Shown here in pieces: positions 17,308 to 28,336 of a stretch of 64,000 nt of DNA (position 1 is its first letter; the number at the start of each line of letters is the position of its first letter). Below the pieces are notes generated by a model. The model ran no database searches. It was not told the origin of the DNA and saw nothing but the letters and a program-made list of their open reading frames with translations. Position numbers and translations under genes: made by a program. Source of the DNA: Sphingomonas piscis (GTDB taxonomy: Bacteria > Pseudomonadota > Alphaproteobacteria > Sphingomonadales > Sphingomonadaceae); the NCBI RefSeq assembly GCF_011300455.1, contig NZ_CP049869.1, forward strand, positions 2,631,501 through 2,695,500, written 5' to 3'.

Positions 17308-19107
17308 ATGCAATGGACGAGCGCCCCTACCATAGCGGGTGCGCCTCATCCACAGCGTGCTCGGGGCTTTGGACAGGCGCGCTTAAGCGCAATTCTGGAA
17401 GGAATAGAAGCCTTTCTGGAGCGTGAGCGCGCGCAGCTGCCGCTTTGGCTGGTGGCCGGCTTCGGTGCGGGCATCGCCGGCTGGTTCACGCTCGGCAGCC
17501 CGGCAGCATGGGCTGCCTTTTTGTGCCTTTGCGCCGCGCTTGCCGTCGTCGGACTTCTCTTCCCACCGACCCGGACAGGCCGCGCTGTGTCGTGGTTTGC
17601 TGCGGCCGCCGCATTGGGATGTGCGTTGGTTTGGGGTCGCGCGGAATGGATCGCAGCCCCCAAGCTGTCACGTCCCGTGGTTACAGAAATGACGGGCAGG
17701 GTGGTTGCAGTCGAGCAGCTCGTCGCCAAGGGCGATGTCCGACTGTTGCTCGTGCCGGACAGCAAAAATCTTCCTCCCAAGGTGCGGGTATCCGCCAAAG
17801 TCGACGGGGTTTCCAAGGACGTTAACCGCGGCTCACTTGTCCGGCTCCGCGCTCGCCTGGCGCCGCCGCCCTCGATGGCGCTTCCCGGAAGCTACGATTT
17901 CTCGCGTGATGCCTGGTTCAAGGGCATCGGCGGTGTTGGCCGGGTGCTTGGACCCGTCGTGCTGGTGAAGAAAGGCGAGGGCGCCTTCCTCGACCGGACG
18001 CGCGAGCGGCTGGGTACGCACATTCGCGAGCGCCTGCCGGGTGCGAAGGGCGGGATCGCCGCTGCCCTCGTCACCGGCGACCAGAATGGCGTTCCGGAAG
18101 ATGATGCGGAGGCGATGCGCCGAAGCGGGCTCACGCACCTGTTGTCGGTCAGCGGCCTTCACATCGCCGCGGTCATCGGTGCCGTGATGTTCCTGACCCT
18201 GCGCCTGCTGGCCCTCAGCGAGACGCTTGCGCTCCGCTTCAATCTCGTCCTGGTGTCGGCAGCGGCAGCGGCAGGTGCTGTGGCAGGCATCTTCTACACG
18301 CTCCTGACCGGCGCGCAGGTTCCGACGGTGCGGAGCTGCGTGGCAGCTTTGCTCGTGCTTGCCGGCATTGCTTTGGGGCGCGATGCGCTCAGCATGCGGC
18401 TGCTCGCCGTCGGCGCTCTCGTCGTCCTGCTGTTCCGGCCGGAAGCCATCGCCGGCGCCAGCTTCCAGTTCAGCTTCGCCGCGGTTGCCGCGATCATCGC
18501 CCTTCACTCGAGCGCATGGGCTCGCCGCCACCTCCAGGCGCGGGAGGAGCCGTGGTGGGCAAGGGGGCTGCGCTGGTTCGGCGGCATGATCGCCACCGGG
18601 CTGGCGGTCGAAGCGGCGCTGATCCCCTTTGCGTTGTTCCACTTCCACAAGGCGGGGCTCTATGGCGTCGGCGCCAACATTCTCGCCATCCCGCTCACCA
18701 CCTTCGTGATCATGCCGCTGGAGGCTGCCGCACTGCTTGCCGACGCGATCGGCCTGGGCGCTCCGCTGTGGGCCCCGACGAGCTGGGCACTCGGCCTGCT
18801 ACTCGGCATTGCGCATGCAGTGGCGGGCACGACGGGCGCGGTTGCGACGGTTGCATCCATCCCGACTTGGTGCTTCGCCTTGTTCGCTGCGGGCGGATTG
18901 TGGATCTGCCTATGGGTAAGCCCCATCCGCTGGCTTGGCCTTGCGCCCGTGGCCTTCGCCGCAATCGGCACCTTGTTGAAGGCCGACCGGAAGTTTCTGG
19001 AGCAGACCGGCGGCCTTGCGATCACCCTTGGTAGCACCCCGCACGTGGCAAGTGTTGCTGCTCAGGTAGGCGATCACCCCTGGGCGGCCACCACGAGTCC
19101 TCAGTAA
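17308..19107 (+). CDS. comEC: ComEC/Rec2-type DNA uptake channel, apparently shortened
   Basis: Inner-membrane channel that moves single-stranded DNA into the cell during natural transformation. 599 residues: two or three N-terminal helices, a DUF4131 soluble domain (about 130-230), then the competence domain with [20 protein letters not shown] and about nine helices. There is no metallo-beta-lactamase domain. After the last helix the protein passes straight to [19 protein letters not shown]...GDHPW, which resembles the extreme C-terminal tail of longer sphingomonad proteins, so an internal segment may be missing. The start (ATG 17308) is only 29 bases from the divergent gltX start. The stop overlaps the lexA stop by seven bases. 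Confidence 0.88.
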   Translation: MQWTSAPTIAGAPHPQRARGFGQARLSAILEGIEAFLERERAQLPLWLVAGFGAGIAGWFTLGSPAAWAAFLCLCAALAVVGLLFPPTRTGRAVSWFAAAAALGCALVWGRAEWIAAPKLSRPVVTEMTGRVVAVEQLVAKGDVRLLLVPDSKNLPPKVRVSAKVDGVSKDVNRGSLVRLRARLAPPPSMALPGSYDFSRDAWFKGIGGVGRVLGPVVLVKKGEGAFLDRTRERLGTHIRERLPGAKGGIAAALVTGDQNGVPEDDAEAMRRSGLTHLLSVSGLHIAAVIGAVMFLTLRLLALSETLALRFNLVLVSAAAAAGAVAGIFYTLLTGAQVPTVRSCVAALLVLAGIALGRDALSMRLLAVGALVVLLFRPEAIAGASFQFSFAAVAAIIALHSSAWARRHLQAREEPWWARGLRWFGGMIATGLAVEAALIPFALFHFHKAGLYGVGANILAIPLTTFVIMPLEAAALLADAIGLGAPLWAPTSWALGLLLGIAHAVAGTTGAVATVASIPTWCFALFAAGGLWICLWVSPIRWLGLAPVAFAAIGTLLKADRKFLEQTGGLAITLGSTPHVASVAAQVGDHPWAATTSPQ

Positions 19108-19748
19108 CGCCGGATCAAGCCCGCCAGCTTGCCTTGGATCTGCACGCGCCGCGGCTCGTAGCGCTGCGCTTTATAATTGCGGTTGGCCGGATCGAGACGG
19201 ATCATCTGTCCCTCGCGGCGGAAGGTTTTCAGGGTCGCCTCCTCATTGTCGACCAGCGCCACCACGATTTCGCCCTCGCGCGCCGTGTCCACCTTGCGGA
19301 TCAGCGCAAAGTCCCCATCGAGAATGCCTTCCTCGACCATGGAGTCGCCCGAAACCTCCAGCGCATAATGCTCGCCCGGGCCGAGCAGGGCCGCAGGCAC
19401 GGAAAAGCTCTCCGTTCCTTGCAGTGCTTCGATTGGCGTGCCGGCGGCGATCCGGCCGTGAAGGGGGATCTCGATCGTGTCGTTCGCTGCCACGGGGATC
19501 GCGTTCTTCGGCGTCGGCACCGCGGTATTCTTCACTTCGGGCAGTTTCAGCACCTCGAGGGCACGGGCGCGATTGGGCAAGCGGCGAATGAACTGCCGCT
19601 CCTCCAGCGCTGAGATCAACCGGTGCACGCCCGACTTGGACTTGAGGTCCAGCGCCTCGCGCATCTCATCAAAGCTCGGGCTCACTCCTGTGCGGCCGAG
19701 CCGCTCGTTGATGAACATCAGCAATTCATGCTGTTTCGAAGTCAACAT
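19101..19748 (-). CDS. lexA: SOS repressor LexA
   Basis: Repressor and self-cleaving protease of the SOS DNA-damage response. 215 residues. The N-terminal winged helix ([36 protein letters not shown]) is followed by the cleavage site Ala-Gly in [11 protein letters not shown], the catalytic Ser in [15 protein letters not shown] and the catalytic Lys in [12 protein letters not shown] chose ATG 19748; a GTG at 19757 adds three residues. The gene is preceded by a perfect GTTC-N7-GTTC box, so autorepression is expected. Its 3' end overlaps comEC by seven bases. Confidence 0.97.
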   Translation of the reverse strand: MLTSKQHELLMFINERLGRTGVSPSFDEMREALDLKSKSGVHRLISALEERQFIRRLPNRARALEVLKLPEVKNTAVPTPKNAIPVAANDTIEIPLHGRIAAGTPIEALQGTESFSVPAALLGPGEHYALEVSGDSMVEEGILDGDFALIRKVDTAREGEIVVALVDNEEATLKTFRREGQMIRLDPANRNYKAQRYEPRRVQIQGKLAGLIRRY

Positions 19749-19772
19749 CGGCGCCACTCCCTGTTCCGAATG

Positions 19773-19787
19773 GAACGAACGGAGAAC
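19773..19787 (-). promoter_or_regulatory. LexA (SOS) box of lexA
   Basis: Read on the minus strand this is GTTC-TCCGTTC-GTTC, an exact match to the alphaproteobacterial LexA operator GTTC-N7-GTTC. It lies 25 bases upstream of the lexA ATG and touches the putative -10 element. This is the expected place for autoregulation. Confidence 0.88.
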
Positions 19788-19815
19788 GTCTATGAAACGG
19801 AACGGCTCCGGTCAA
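19787..19815 (-). promoter_or_regulatory. putative lexA promoter
   Basis: On the minus strand TTGACC (19810-19815) and TAGACG (19787-19792) are spaced by 17 bases. The -35 is a good match and the -10 a modest one. Its -10 touches the LexA box, consistent with repression by blocking RNA polymerase. It lies between the ppiD stop and the lexA start. Confidence 0.5.
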
Positions 19816-19828
19816 GAGCCTCGTTCAC

Positions 19829-21757
19829 TCACGATCCGGCGAGAATCCGTTTCTTCGCGTCGGCAATGGCGTCGTCGTAGCGCCTGACACCGATGTTCTT
19901 GCGCACCGCGGTTAGGAATTGGCGTGCATAGTCGGTCGATGTCGCTTCCTGGAAGTCCTTCTGGACCTGAGCGATGAGACCAGGCTGCAACACGGCATTA
20001 CCCGGCGTGACCCCGTTCAGCTTCACGACCGCGAAGCCGCCGCCGGCGGGGTCCGCCACCATGCGGCTCTTCCCCGTCGTGAGGGTGAAAAGCGCCTGGA
20101 TGGAGGCGGGCACCTGCCCCTGCATCTCTGCCAGCTGCAGTCTTCGCACGGCAACTGGCCGCGGGGCTGGAAGGGTGACCCCGGCCTGTGCCGCAGCCTG
20201 CGCCAGCGGCATGCCGCGCGCGACCTTGGCTGCAATGGCGGTTGCCGCGGCCTTCGCCCGGTCGCCCGCTTGCTTACGCACCCAGTCAGCCGAGACGCGG
20301 TCGCGAATGGACGCAAGCGGTGCAGGGGCCGGCGCCACGACCTGCGCGGGACCCACAAGGACGTTGTCCGTTCCTTCAGGGTTCAAGGCAACGATCTCCG
20401 GATCGTCGCTCTCGCCAAGCTCAAAGCCCCGCTGCACCGCCGGCGCGAGTTCCGGCGGCAGCTTGAAGGAGGGGTTTGCCCGCGAAGCGCCGTTGGCGGT
20501 GATCAGCGGGGTTTGTTCAATCGTCACCTTGGCGGCGGCCGCGGCCTCCTGGAAGTTGCGGCCGTCCGCAATCGCATCCTCGATCTTGCTGACGAGATCG
20601 GCCAGCGCCTCCTTGCGCTTCGCTTCGGTCAGCCGCGGCGCGATTTCCGCCTTCGCCTGCTCCAGGCTCTTGCCCGGCTGCTCGCGCACTTCCTCGACCT
20701 TGACGACGGTCCAGCCGAAGTCGGAACGGACCGGCCCGACGATTGCACCCTTGGCCGCCGAAAAGACGCTCCCTGCGACCTGAGCCCCACCAAGCGAGGT
20801 CAATTGCTCGCGGGTCTGTTCGCCAAGATTGGTGAAGGCAGCGTCGGCCTTGCCCTTGGCGGCCGCCTCAAGACTGCCGCTCGCCTTCGCCGCTGCCGCA
20901 ATTGCGTTCGCCGTCGCCTGGTTCTGGACAACCACCTGGCTCAACGTCCGCACACTTTTCGGCGCATAGCTGGCGCGGTTCTTCTGATAGTCGGCGGAGA
21001 TCTCCTGATCCGTGGCTGTTACCGATGCCACCTGCGCGGCGCCGATCCGGGCAAAGCGGAGCACCCGCTGTTCGGGTACCATGTAACTGGTGCGATTGGC
21101 CGCATAATGAGCCTGGATATCGGCATCCGTCGGCTTCAGCCCGGCGGCAAACGCCTGCACCGGTACGAGGCCGATTTCACCCTGCCGAAGCTCAAGCAGC
21201 ATGGAGGCGTAGTTTTGCGCCACGCCAACGGGGATACGCGGGCTCGCCGCGACCGGCTGCAAGATCAGCTGCTGCAGAATTTCCTGACCGATCAAGCGGC
21301 GCAGCTCGCCGTCGGTCAGCCGCTGCTGGTTGAGGAACTGCTGATAGGCTTGTTCACTGAACCTACCGTCCAGGCCTTTGGTGCCGGGGAGGTTGGCGAT
21401 TTCGGCGTCGATCAAGCGCTTGGAAACGACGAACCCGGTCTTGCGGGCGAACTCCTGAAGCGACATCTGGTCGATTAGGTCGGCCACCGTCGCATCGAAG
21501 CTGTTGGTGAGGTCCGCCATGGTCGCCGCGGGGTTCTGCTGCCGCAGCATGTTCAAGCGGCGTGCAAGCTCATCCTGCAATTGCCGTTCAGTCAGCTTCT
21601 GTCCGCCGACCTTCGCCAGCGTTCCCGAGCCGCCGCCCGAACCCATGAAGCTTTGCGCATCCGTCAGCGCCAGCGATGCAAGAATCGCCACCCCGAAGGC
21701 GACCAGAATGACGGTGCCGATCTTGGATTTGGAGAGGCGTCGGAAAGAAGCGATCAT
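19829..21757 (-). CDS. ppiD: SurA/PpiD-type peptidyl-prolyl isomerase, inner-membrane anchored
   Basis: Periplasmic folding chaperone. 642 residues, with one N-terminal anchor helix (TVILVAFGVAILASLAL, about residues 15-31), a SurA_N-type helical domain with the stretch KVGGQKLTERQLQDEL, and a parvulin-like PPIC domain around residues 250-370 (the region ending SDFGWTVVKVEEV). A second weaker parvulin-like segment lies near the C-terminus. The layout (anchor, chaperone helices, parvulin) matches PpiD rather than soluble SurA, which is also encoded in this window. It lies upstream of lexA on the same strand, but the lexA promoter lies in the 80-base gap. Confidence 0.9.
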   Translation of the reverse strand: MIASFRRLSKSKIGTVILVAFGVAILASLALTDAQSFMGSGGGSGTLAKVGGQKLTERQLQDELARRLNMLRQQNPAATMADLTNSFDATVADLIDQMSLQEFARKTGFVVSKRLIDAEIANLPGTKGLDGRFSEQAYQQFLNQQRLTDGELRRLIGQEILQQLILQPVAASPRIPVGVAQNYASMLLELRQGEIGLVPVQAFAAGLKPTDADIQAHYAANRTSYMVPEQRVLRFARIGAAQVASVTATDQEISADYQKNRASYAPKSVRTLSQVVVQNQATANAIAAAAKASGSLEAAAKGKADAAFTNLGEQTREQLTSLGGAQVAGSVFSAAKGAIVGPVRSDFGWTVVKVEEVREQPGKSLEQAKAEIAPRLTEAKRKEALADLVSKIEDAIADGRNFQEAAAAAKVTIEQTPLITANGASRANPSFKLPPELAPAVQRGFELGESDDPEIVALNPEGTDNVLVGPAQVVAPAPAPLASIRDRVSADWVRKQAGDRAKAAATAIAAKVARGMPLAQAAAQAGVTLPAPRPVAVRRLQLAEMQGQVPASIQALFTLTTGKSRMVADPAGGGFAVVKLNGVTPGNAVLQPGLIAQVQKDFQEATSTDYARQFLTAVRKNIGVRRYDDAIADAKKRILAGS

Positions 21758-21862
21758 CGATAGGTCTCAACAGGCGTGAAAGGCGGTGCTTTAGGAGGGG
21801 CGCGGCGCATCAGCAAGGCGGGGAGCTTTCGCGCTGCCAGCATAAAGGCTAAACTGAATGTT

Positions 21863-22627
21863 ATGATACAGAACAAATATGTGGTTGGTAATTGGAAGAT
21901 GAATGGCGTCGGCGCGCACCTCGAAGAGGTTCGGGCGATCGCCGGCGGCGCTGCACGATATCGTGGCGTAGACGTGGCCTTATGCCTCCCGGCAACGCTG
22001 ATCCACCGTGCCGCGGATGTCGTTCCGGGTTTTCCGGTCGGGGCGCAGGACGTGCACTTTGAACCGCACGGCGCGCACACCGGCTGCCTTGGCGCGGCCA
22101 TGCTGGTCGATGCCGGCGCGGTCCTTACCATTGTCGGTCACTCGGAACGGCGGGAGCGGGAGCGAAGTGCCGAGGTGCGCGCCAAGGCCGAAGCGGCGCA
22201 GGCAGCGGGTCTGGACGTTATCGTCTGTGTTGGCGAAAGCCTTGAAGCGCACGAGGCCGGCGCAACCATCGAGACCGTCTGCCGGCTCGCCAACAAGAGT
22301 CTTCCCGAACAGGTTGGACCGACCCGGCTGACCCTGTCCTACGAACCTGTCTGGGCGATCGGCAGCGGCAGCACACCCAGTCCTAAAGAAATCGGCTGGG
22401 TTGCAGGCGCGTTGCGCGACCTGGTCGACAAACGGTTCGGCGGCCAAGGTGCCGGCGTTCGAATTCTTTACGGCGGCTCCGTGAATGGCAGCAACGCCGC
22501 CGAGATCTTCGCAGTGCCGAATGTCGACGGTGCCTTGGTCGGCGGTGCGAGCTTGCGGGCGATCGACTTCCTGCCGATCGTTGCGGCCGCGGCGGAGGCT
22601 GTTGAACGACAAGGAGCGATAGCCTAG
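21863..22627 (+). CDS. tpiA: triose-phosphate isomerase
   Basis: Interconverts dihydroxyacetone phosphate and glyceraldehyde 3-phosphate. 254 residues. Motifs: VVGNWKMNG with the substrate Lys at the start, the catalytic His in IVGHSERRE, the catalytic Glu in LSYEPVWAIGSGS, and the phosphate loops ILYGGSVN and GALVGGASL. The mobile loop reads SGSTPSP rather than the more usual TGKTAT, a minor variation. I chose ATG 21863, which gives the normal N-terminus; longer in-frame starts have no family support. It is divergent from ppiD. Confidence 0.96.
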   Translation: MIQNKYVVGNWKMNGVGAHLEEVRAIAGGAARYRGVDVALCLPATLIHRAADVVPGFPVGAQDVHFEPHGAHTGCLGAAMLVDAGAVLTIVGHSERRERERSAEVRAKAEAAQAAGLDVIVCVGESLEAHEAGATIETVCRLANKSLPEQVGPTRLTLSYEPVWAIGSGSTPSPKEIGWVAGALRDLVDKRFGGQGAGVRILYGGSVNGSNAAEIFAVPNVDGALVGGASLRAIDFLPIVAAAAEAVERQGAIA

Positions 22628-22659
22628 ATGCGCCGCACTGATTGCAACGAAAGCACTCC

Positions 22660-23040
22660 ATGTTCACCTTCCTCCTGATTGTTCAAGTATTGATCGCGAC
22701 GGCGCTCGTCGCCGTGATCCTGATGCAACGCTCGGAAGGCGGCGGACTTGGTGTTGGCGGCAGTTCGTCGGGTTTCATGACGGCGCGGGGTGCTGCGGAC
22801 TTCCTCACGCGCTCGACCGCGGTGCTTGGAACCGTCTTCGTTGTCCTGTGCATTGCCATGGCCGCCTACGCCGGCGCGACACGCAAACCGCAATCGGTGG
22901 ACACGTCGCTCGCCAACAGCGCGGGATCTGCCGGGGCGCTGACCCGAACGGAGACCCAGGCTCCGGCGCAGCCCGCCGATGCGAACGAAGCAGGGCCGGT
23001 CGCGAACGGGGCGGCGCCGACCGTTCCGCTGCAGCAATAA
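22660..23040 (+). CDS. secG: protein translocase subunit SecG
   Basis: Small subunit of the SecYEG protein-export channel. 126 residues with two membrane helices (about residues 1-20 and 52-72). The conserved cytoplasmic loop LMQRSEGGGLGVGGSSSGFM and the stretch FLTRSTAVLGTVF are typical. The C-terminal tail is long and rich in Ala, Pro and Thr, as in other sphingomonads. ATG 22660 gives the standard N-terminus. It lies between tpiA and pyrG, a frequent order (tpiA-secG-pyrG) in alphaproteobacteria. Confidence 0.95.
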   Translation: MFTFLLIVQVLIATALVAVILMQRSEGGGLGVGGSSSGFMTARGAADFLTRSTAVLGTVFVVLCIAMAAYAGATRKPQSVDTSLANSAGSAGALTRTETQAPAQPADANEAGPVANGAAPTVPLQQ

Positions 23041-23067
23041 GCGGCTCGCCTTAACTTTTTTCGATTC

Positions 23068-23087
23068 GCCCGCTTGCCCAAGCGGGC
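23068..23087. repeat. perfect inverted repeat between secG and pyrG
   Basis: GCCCGCTTG and CAAGCGGGC are perfect 9-base arms separated by only CC, centred 35 bases before the pyrG start. A T-run (six T's) lies upstream of the hairpin, not downstream, on the coding strand, so it is not a normal terminator for secG. It could slow or regulate readthrough into pyrG, or be an unusual processing site. Confidence 0.5.
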
Positions 23088-23100
23088 TTCGGCACCCTAA

Positions 23101-24747
<1,647 letters not shown>

Positions 24748-24757
24748 GAGTGGCGGA

Positions 24758-25063
24758 ATGGTCGTCGAATATATTCGCTATGCGCTGACGACCCACACTC
24801 CCGACGAGTTGATTGCTGCTTATGGGCTTGCTGCCAAGCATCTTGGCGCAGCGCCGGAGTGCGCCTCGTACGAGGTGGCTCAGTGCGAGGAAGTCCCCGC
24901 CTCGGTCACGGTCCGGATCACCTGGGAATCGACCGATGCGCATCTGAACGGCTTTCGCAAAGGCCCGAACTTCCCACCGTTTCTAAGCGCGATCCGCCCG
25001 TTCATACCCGAGATTGCCGAGATGCGGCACTATGCGGTGAAGGATAGCTGGACCCGCGCCTAG
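24758..25063 (+). CDS. antibiotic biosynthesis monooxygenase-like (ABM) small protein
   Basis: 101-residue protein resembling the ABM/quinol-monooxygenase dimeric alpha-beta barrel family: VVEYIRYAL at the N-terminus, then YGLAAKHLGAAPECASYEVAQCEE, VTVRITWESTDAHLNGFRKG and a C-terminal strand. Such small proteins oxidise quinols or act as aldehyde- or haem-handling enzymes; the specific substrate cannot be told. It starts ten bases after pyrG on the same strand, so it may be cotranscribed, though the functional link to CTP synthesis is not clear. Confidence 0.75.
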   Translation: MVVEYIRYALTTHTPDELIAAYGLAAKHLGAAPECASYEVAQCEEVPASVTVRITWESTDAHLNGFRKGPNFPPFLSAIRPFIPEIAEMRHYAVKDSWTRA

Positions 25064-25180
25064 GCGCCCGAACCAGCGGACAGCCGAACCTGTTGCGCCC
25101 TGAAGAGGGAGTGATGTCAAGCTCGCAAACATCGTCACCTTTCCGTTGCGGGTGGGAGGCAGCGACCTTACATCCGGCCC

Positions 25181-26146
25181 ATGACCAATATCGTTTCCAC
25201 CCGCGTCGCGATTCTTGGCTCGGGCCCTGCCGGCCTTTCCGCCGCCATTTATGCCGCGCGCGCCGGTCTCGCCCCTGTGGTGATCCAGGGAATCCAGCCC
25301 GGTGGCCAGCTGACCACCACGACCGACGTCGAAAACTACCCTGGTTTCCGTGACGTCATCCAGGGCCCCTGGCTGATGGAGGAAATGCAGGCCCAGGCCG
25401 AGCATGTCGGGACCAAGATGGTGTGGGACTATATCGTCGATGTCGACCTCTCCCGCAGGCCGTTTCGGCTGCAGGGCGACAGTGGCACTGTGTACAGTTG
25501 CGATACGCTCGTGATCGCCACGGGCGCTCAGGCCAAGTGGCTGGGCCTGCCGTCGGAGGAGATGATGAAGGGCAAGGGCGCATCCGCTTGCGCCACCTGC
25601 GACGGCTTCTTCTACCGCGGCAAGAAGGTTGCGGTGATCGGCGGCGGCAACACCGCCGTCGAAGAGGCACTCTACCTCACCAATCATAGCCACGACGTCA
25701 CCCTGATTCACCGTCGCGACACGCTGCGTGCAGAGCGGATCCTCCAGGATCGGCTCTTCGCCCATCCGAACGTCAAGGTGATCTGGAACCACGAAGTCGC
25801 CGAGTTCGTCGGCGGCGGTCAGCCCGAAGCACTCGTCGGCCTTGACCTCCGCGACACCCGCACCGGCGCCATCACCCGCATCGACGTCGACGGCGCCTTC
25901 GTAGCCATCGGACACAAGCCGGCGACGGAGCTGTTCCAGGGTAAGATCAAGCTCGACGAGGACGGCTACATCGAGGTCGTCACCGGCACCACCCGCACCA
26001 ATGTCGAAGGCGTGTTCGCCTGCGGTGACGTCATGGACAAGGTTTACCGCCAGGCAGTGACCGCCGCCGGCACAGGCTGCATGGCCGCGCTGGACGTGGA
26101 GCGTTTCCTCGCGGCGCAGGAATATGAGGCGCTCGCCGCCGAATAG
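25181..26146 (+). CDS. trxB: thioredoxin-disulfide reductase
   Basis: NADPH- and FAD-dependent reductase that keeps thioredoxin reduced. 321 residues. The FAD loop is VAILGSGPAGLSAAIYAARAG, the redox Cys pair is in ACATCDGFFYRGKK, the NADPH loop is VAVIGGGNTAVEEALYL, and the second FAD motif is GVFACGDVMDK. This is the low-molecular-weight bacterial type. The ATG 25181 gives the family-standard N-terminus. It converges with panD, the two stop codons being directly adjacent with no gap. Confidence 0.96.
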   Translation: MTNIVSTRVAILGSGPAGLSAAIYAARAGLAPVVIQGIQPGGQLTTTTDVENYPGFRDVIQGPWLMEEMQAQAEHVGTKMVWDYIVDVDLSRRPFRLQGDSGTVYSCDTLVIATGAQAKWLGLPSEEMMKGKGASACATCDGFFYRGKKVAVIGGGNTAVEEALYLTNHSHDVTLIHRRDTLRAERILQDRLFAHPNVKVIWNHEVAEFVGGGQPEALVGLDLRDTRTGAITRIDVDGAFVAIGHKPATELFQGKIKLDEDGYIEVVTGTTRTNVEGVFACGDVMDKVYRQAVTAAGTGCMAALDVERFLAAQEYEALAAE

Positions 26147-26554
26147 TTAGGTGGCTGCTTCGGTCGCCCACTTCTGCCCGGGCTGGCCGGGAACCGGTTC
26201 GGCTGGGTCGTTGCCGAGCTTCACCACGCGATTGTCGCCGTCGACGTGAACCACCGTGGGCTTGCGGGTCCGGGCTTCGGCCTCGTCCATCACGGCATAG
26301 CTCATGATGATCACGAGGTCGCCCGCATGCACCAGATGCGCCGCAGCGCCGTTGATGGTGATGGTGCGCGATCCCGCCGGTGCGGTGATCACGTAAGTCT
26401 CGATCCTGGCGCCGTTTGTGATGTCGACAATCGCCACCTGTTCCCCTTCGAGCAGGTCCGCCGCTTCCATCAACTCCGCATCGATCGCCACCGACCCGAC
26501 GTAATCGAGGTCCGCCTGAGTCACCGTTGCCCGGTGAATCTTCGACTTCATCAT
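26147..26554 (-). CDS. panD: aspartate 1-decarboxylase proenzyme
   Basis: Makes beta-alanine for pantothenate and coenzyme A. 135 residues. The N-terminus [20 protein letters not shown] is characteristic: the chain is cut between Gly and Ser of YVGSVAID, the Ser becoming the pyruvoyl cofactor. Further motifs are [20 protein letters not shown] and the tail DNRVVKL. ATG 26554 and ATG 26551 are both possible. It is upstream of nothing on its own strand, and the 100 bases between panD and truA hold no gene. Confidence 0.96.
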   Translation of the reverse strand: MMKSKIHRATVTQADLDYVGSVAIDAELMEAADLLEGEQVAIVDITNGARIETYVITAPAGSRTITINGAAAHLVHAGDLVIIMSYAVMDEAEARTRKPTVVHVDGDNRVVKLGNDPAEPVPGQPGQKWATEAAT

Positions 26555-26654
26555 GATCCGCTGCACGGCGGCGAAACTCCCAAGGGCACGCGTCAGGCGC
26601 GGCTACTAGCAGATTTGCATGGTGAGACCAGCATTCAAGTGCTGCAACGCAGCA

Positions 26655-27395
26655 TCAGGGATAGACGGCTTTAACGAAGTAAAGGCCGTCCGGCGGCGCG
26701 TTGAACCCCAGCGCCGCCCGATTCCGCGCTTCCAGAGCCTTGCGCATTTCGTCAGGTCGCCACTGCCCCCGGCCGACGAGCGAAAGACACCCAACCATCG
26801 ACCGTACCTGATGATGAAGGAAGCTCCGAGCTGCCGCTTCGACCAGCACCTCGTCACCCTTATGCCGAACGTCGAGCCGATCGAGCGTCTTCACCGGACT
26901 GTCCGATTGGCAGTGCACCGACCGGAACGTCGTGAAGTCATGACGTCCCACCAGCATCGCCGCGCCCGCCGCCATTGCAGCGACGTCGAGGTCCACGCCG
27001 ATGTGCCAAACTTTGCCGCGCTCCAGCGCCGGCGGCGCCCGGCGGTTCAGGATGCGATAGAGGTAACGCCGCCCGACGCACGAGAAGCGTGCATGCCAAT
27101 CGTCCGCGGCCGGCTCGACCGTCAGGACCGACACAGGGGCGGGGCGCACCAGAGCATTCAGCCCCTCCCGGAGCCGGTGCGCCGTTATTTCCCTTACAAC
27201 ATCCACATGCACGCTCATTGCCAGCGCATGCACGCCCGCATCGGTGCGCCCCGCCGCGATCACCGGCGCCTGCTCGCCCGTCATCCGCTCAAGCGCATCT
27301 TCCAGCGCCTGCTGTACCGACGGTCCATGGTCCTGCCGCTGCCAGCCCATGAAGGGGCCGCCGTCATATTCCACCGTCAGCCGCCAGCGGGTCAC
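26655..27395 (-). CDS. truA: tRNA pseudouridine synthase A
   Basis: Modifies U38-U40 in the anticodon stem of many tRNAs. 246 residues. Catalytic Asp lies in [19 protein letters not shown], with supporting stretches [12 protein letters not shown] at the N-terminus, [24 protein letters not shown] and [12 protein letters not shown]. Full length. Its start overlaps the fmt stop as ATGA, forming an fmt-truA pair seen widely in proteobacteria. Confidence 0.96.
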   Translation of the reverse strand: MTRWRLTVEYDGGPFMGWQRQDHGPSVQQALEDALERMTGEQAPVIAAGRTDAGVHALAMSVHVDVVREITAHRLREGLNALVRPAPVSVLTVEPAADDWHARFSCVGRRYLYRILNRRAPPALERGKVWHIGVDLDVAAMAAGAAMLVGRHDFTTFRSVHCQSDSPVKTLDRLDVRHKGDEVLVEAAARSFLHHQVRSMVGCLSLVGRGQWRPDEMRKALEARNRAALGFNAPPDGLYFVKAVYP

Positions 27396-28290
27396 GGAAG
27401 GATCATGCCCTTGGGGATGGCAAAACCACGGAGAAGCTCGACTGGGGTCATCGCGCCACGACCAGCCCGCTGCACCTTAGTGGGTGTGATCGCGCCGGAG
27501 ACGCAGGCTATCGTAAGTTGATCGTCGACAACCTCCCCTGCAGCGCCGCTTCCCTCCGCAGAGCGCGCCTCCAACAGCTTGACCCGCTCGCCATTCGCCT
27601 CGAACCAGGCACCCGGCGTGGGCGCAAACGCCCGAACCTGTCGCAAAATCTGCTCCGCCGGCTGCGTCCAGTCGATGCGCGTCTCGGCTTTGTCGATCTT
27701 CGCGGCATAGGTGACACCCTCGTCCGGCTGCGGCTCGGGCGGGGTAGGGTGGTCCAGCCAATCTAACAGCGCCGTCGCGCCGAGTTCCGCCATCTCTTCC
27801 GTCACTTGCCCGGCGTTCTTGCCGTCCAGAACCAGCTCCCGCTTGAGCAGCATGGGCCCCGTATCGAGCCCCTCATCCATCCGCATGATGGTTATCCCGC
27901 TGATCGCATCACCGGCCAGGATCGCGCGGTGGATGGGGGCTGCCCCCCGCCAGCGCGGCAGCAGAGAGGCATGGACGTTGATGCATCCGCTCCTTGGCGC
28001 CTCCAGGATCAGTTTCGGCAGGATCAATCCGTAAGCGGCCACCACTGCGAGGTCCGCATCCATTAGGGCAAAGCGCGACTGTTCCTCCGCGTTGCGCAGG
28101 CTCTTGGGGTTCTCACCTCGAGGCCCAGCTCTTCGGCCCGCGCATGCACCGCCGTTTTCCGGTCGGCCTTACCCCGTCCGGCGGGGCGCGGCGGCTGACA
28201 ATACACCGCCGGGACCTCGTGCCCAGCCTCGACCAGCGCGTTCAGAGTCGGCACCGCAAAGTCCGGCGATCCCATGAAAATGATCCGCAT
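27392..28290 (-). pseudogene. fmt: methionyl-tRNA formyltransferase, broken by a one-base frameshift
   Basis: Formylates initiator Met-tRNA with 10-formyl-tetrahydrofolate. The first 70 or so residues ([33 protein letters not shown]) are in one frame and stop at about 28063. The remainder (LAVVAAYGLILPK, INVHASLLPRWRGAAPIHRA with catalytic Asn-His, SGITIMRMDEGLDTG) is in another. The break is at a C-run on the minus strand (28106-28109): reading one more C gives [15 protein letters not shown] and a 299-residue enzyme of normal length. The interval is 899 nt, one short of a multiple of three. Truncation would normally cripple growth, so a sequence error is a real possibility. Confidence 0.9.
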
Positions 28291-28336
28291 GGCGCCGGCT
28301 ATGGCGAAGATGGGGGAAATTTCCTACCTCATCGCT

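Noticed and set aside
19919..21478. 519-codon frame opposite ppiD
   Set aside because: Antisense shadow in a GC-rich gene; no family motifs, while the minus strand encodes a recognisable chaperone.
23068..23087. Terminator for secG
   Set aside because: The T-run lies before the stem on the plus strand and there is no T-run after it on either strand.
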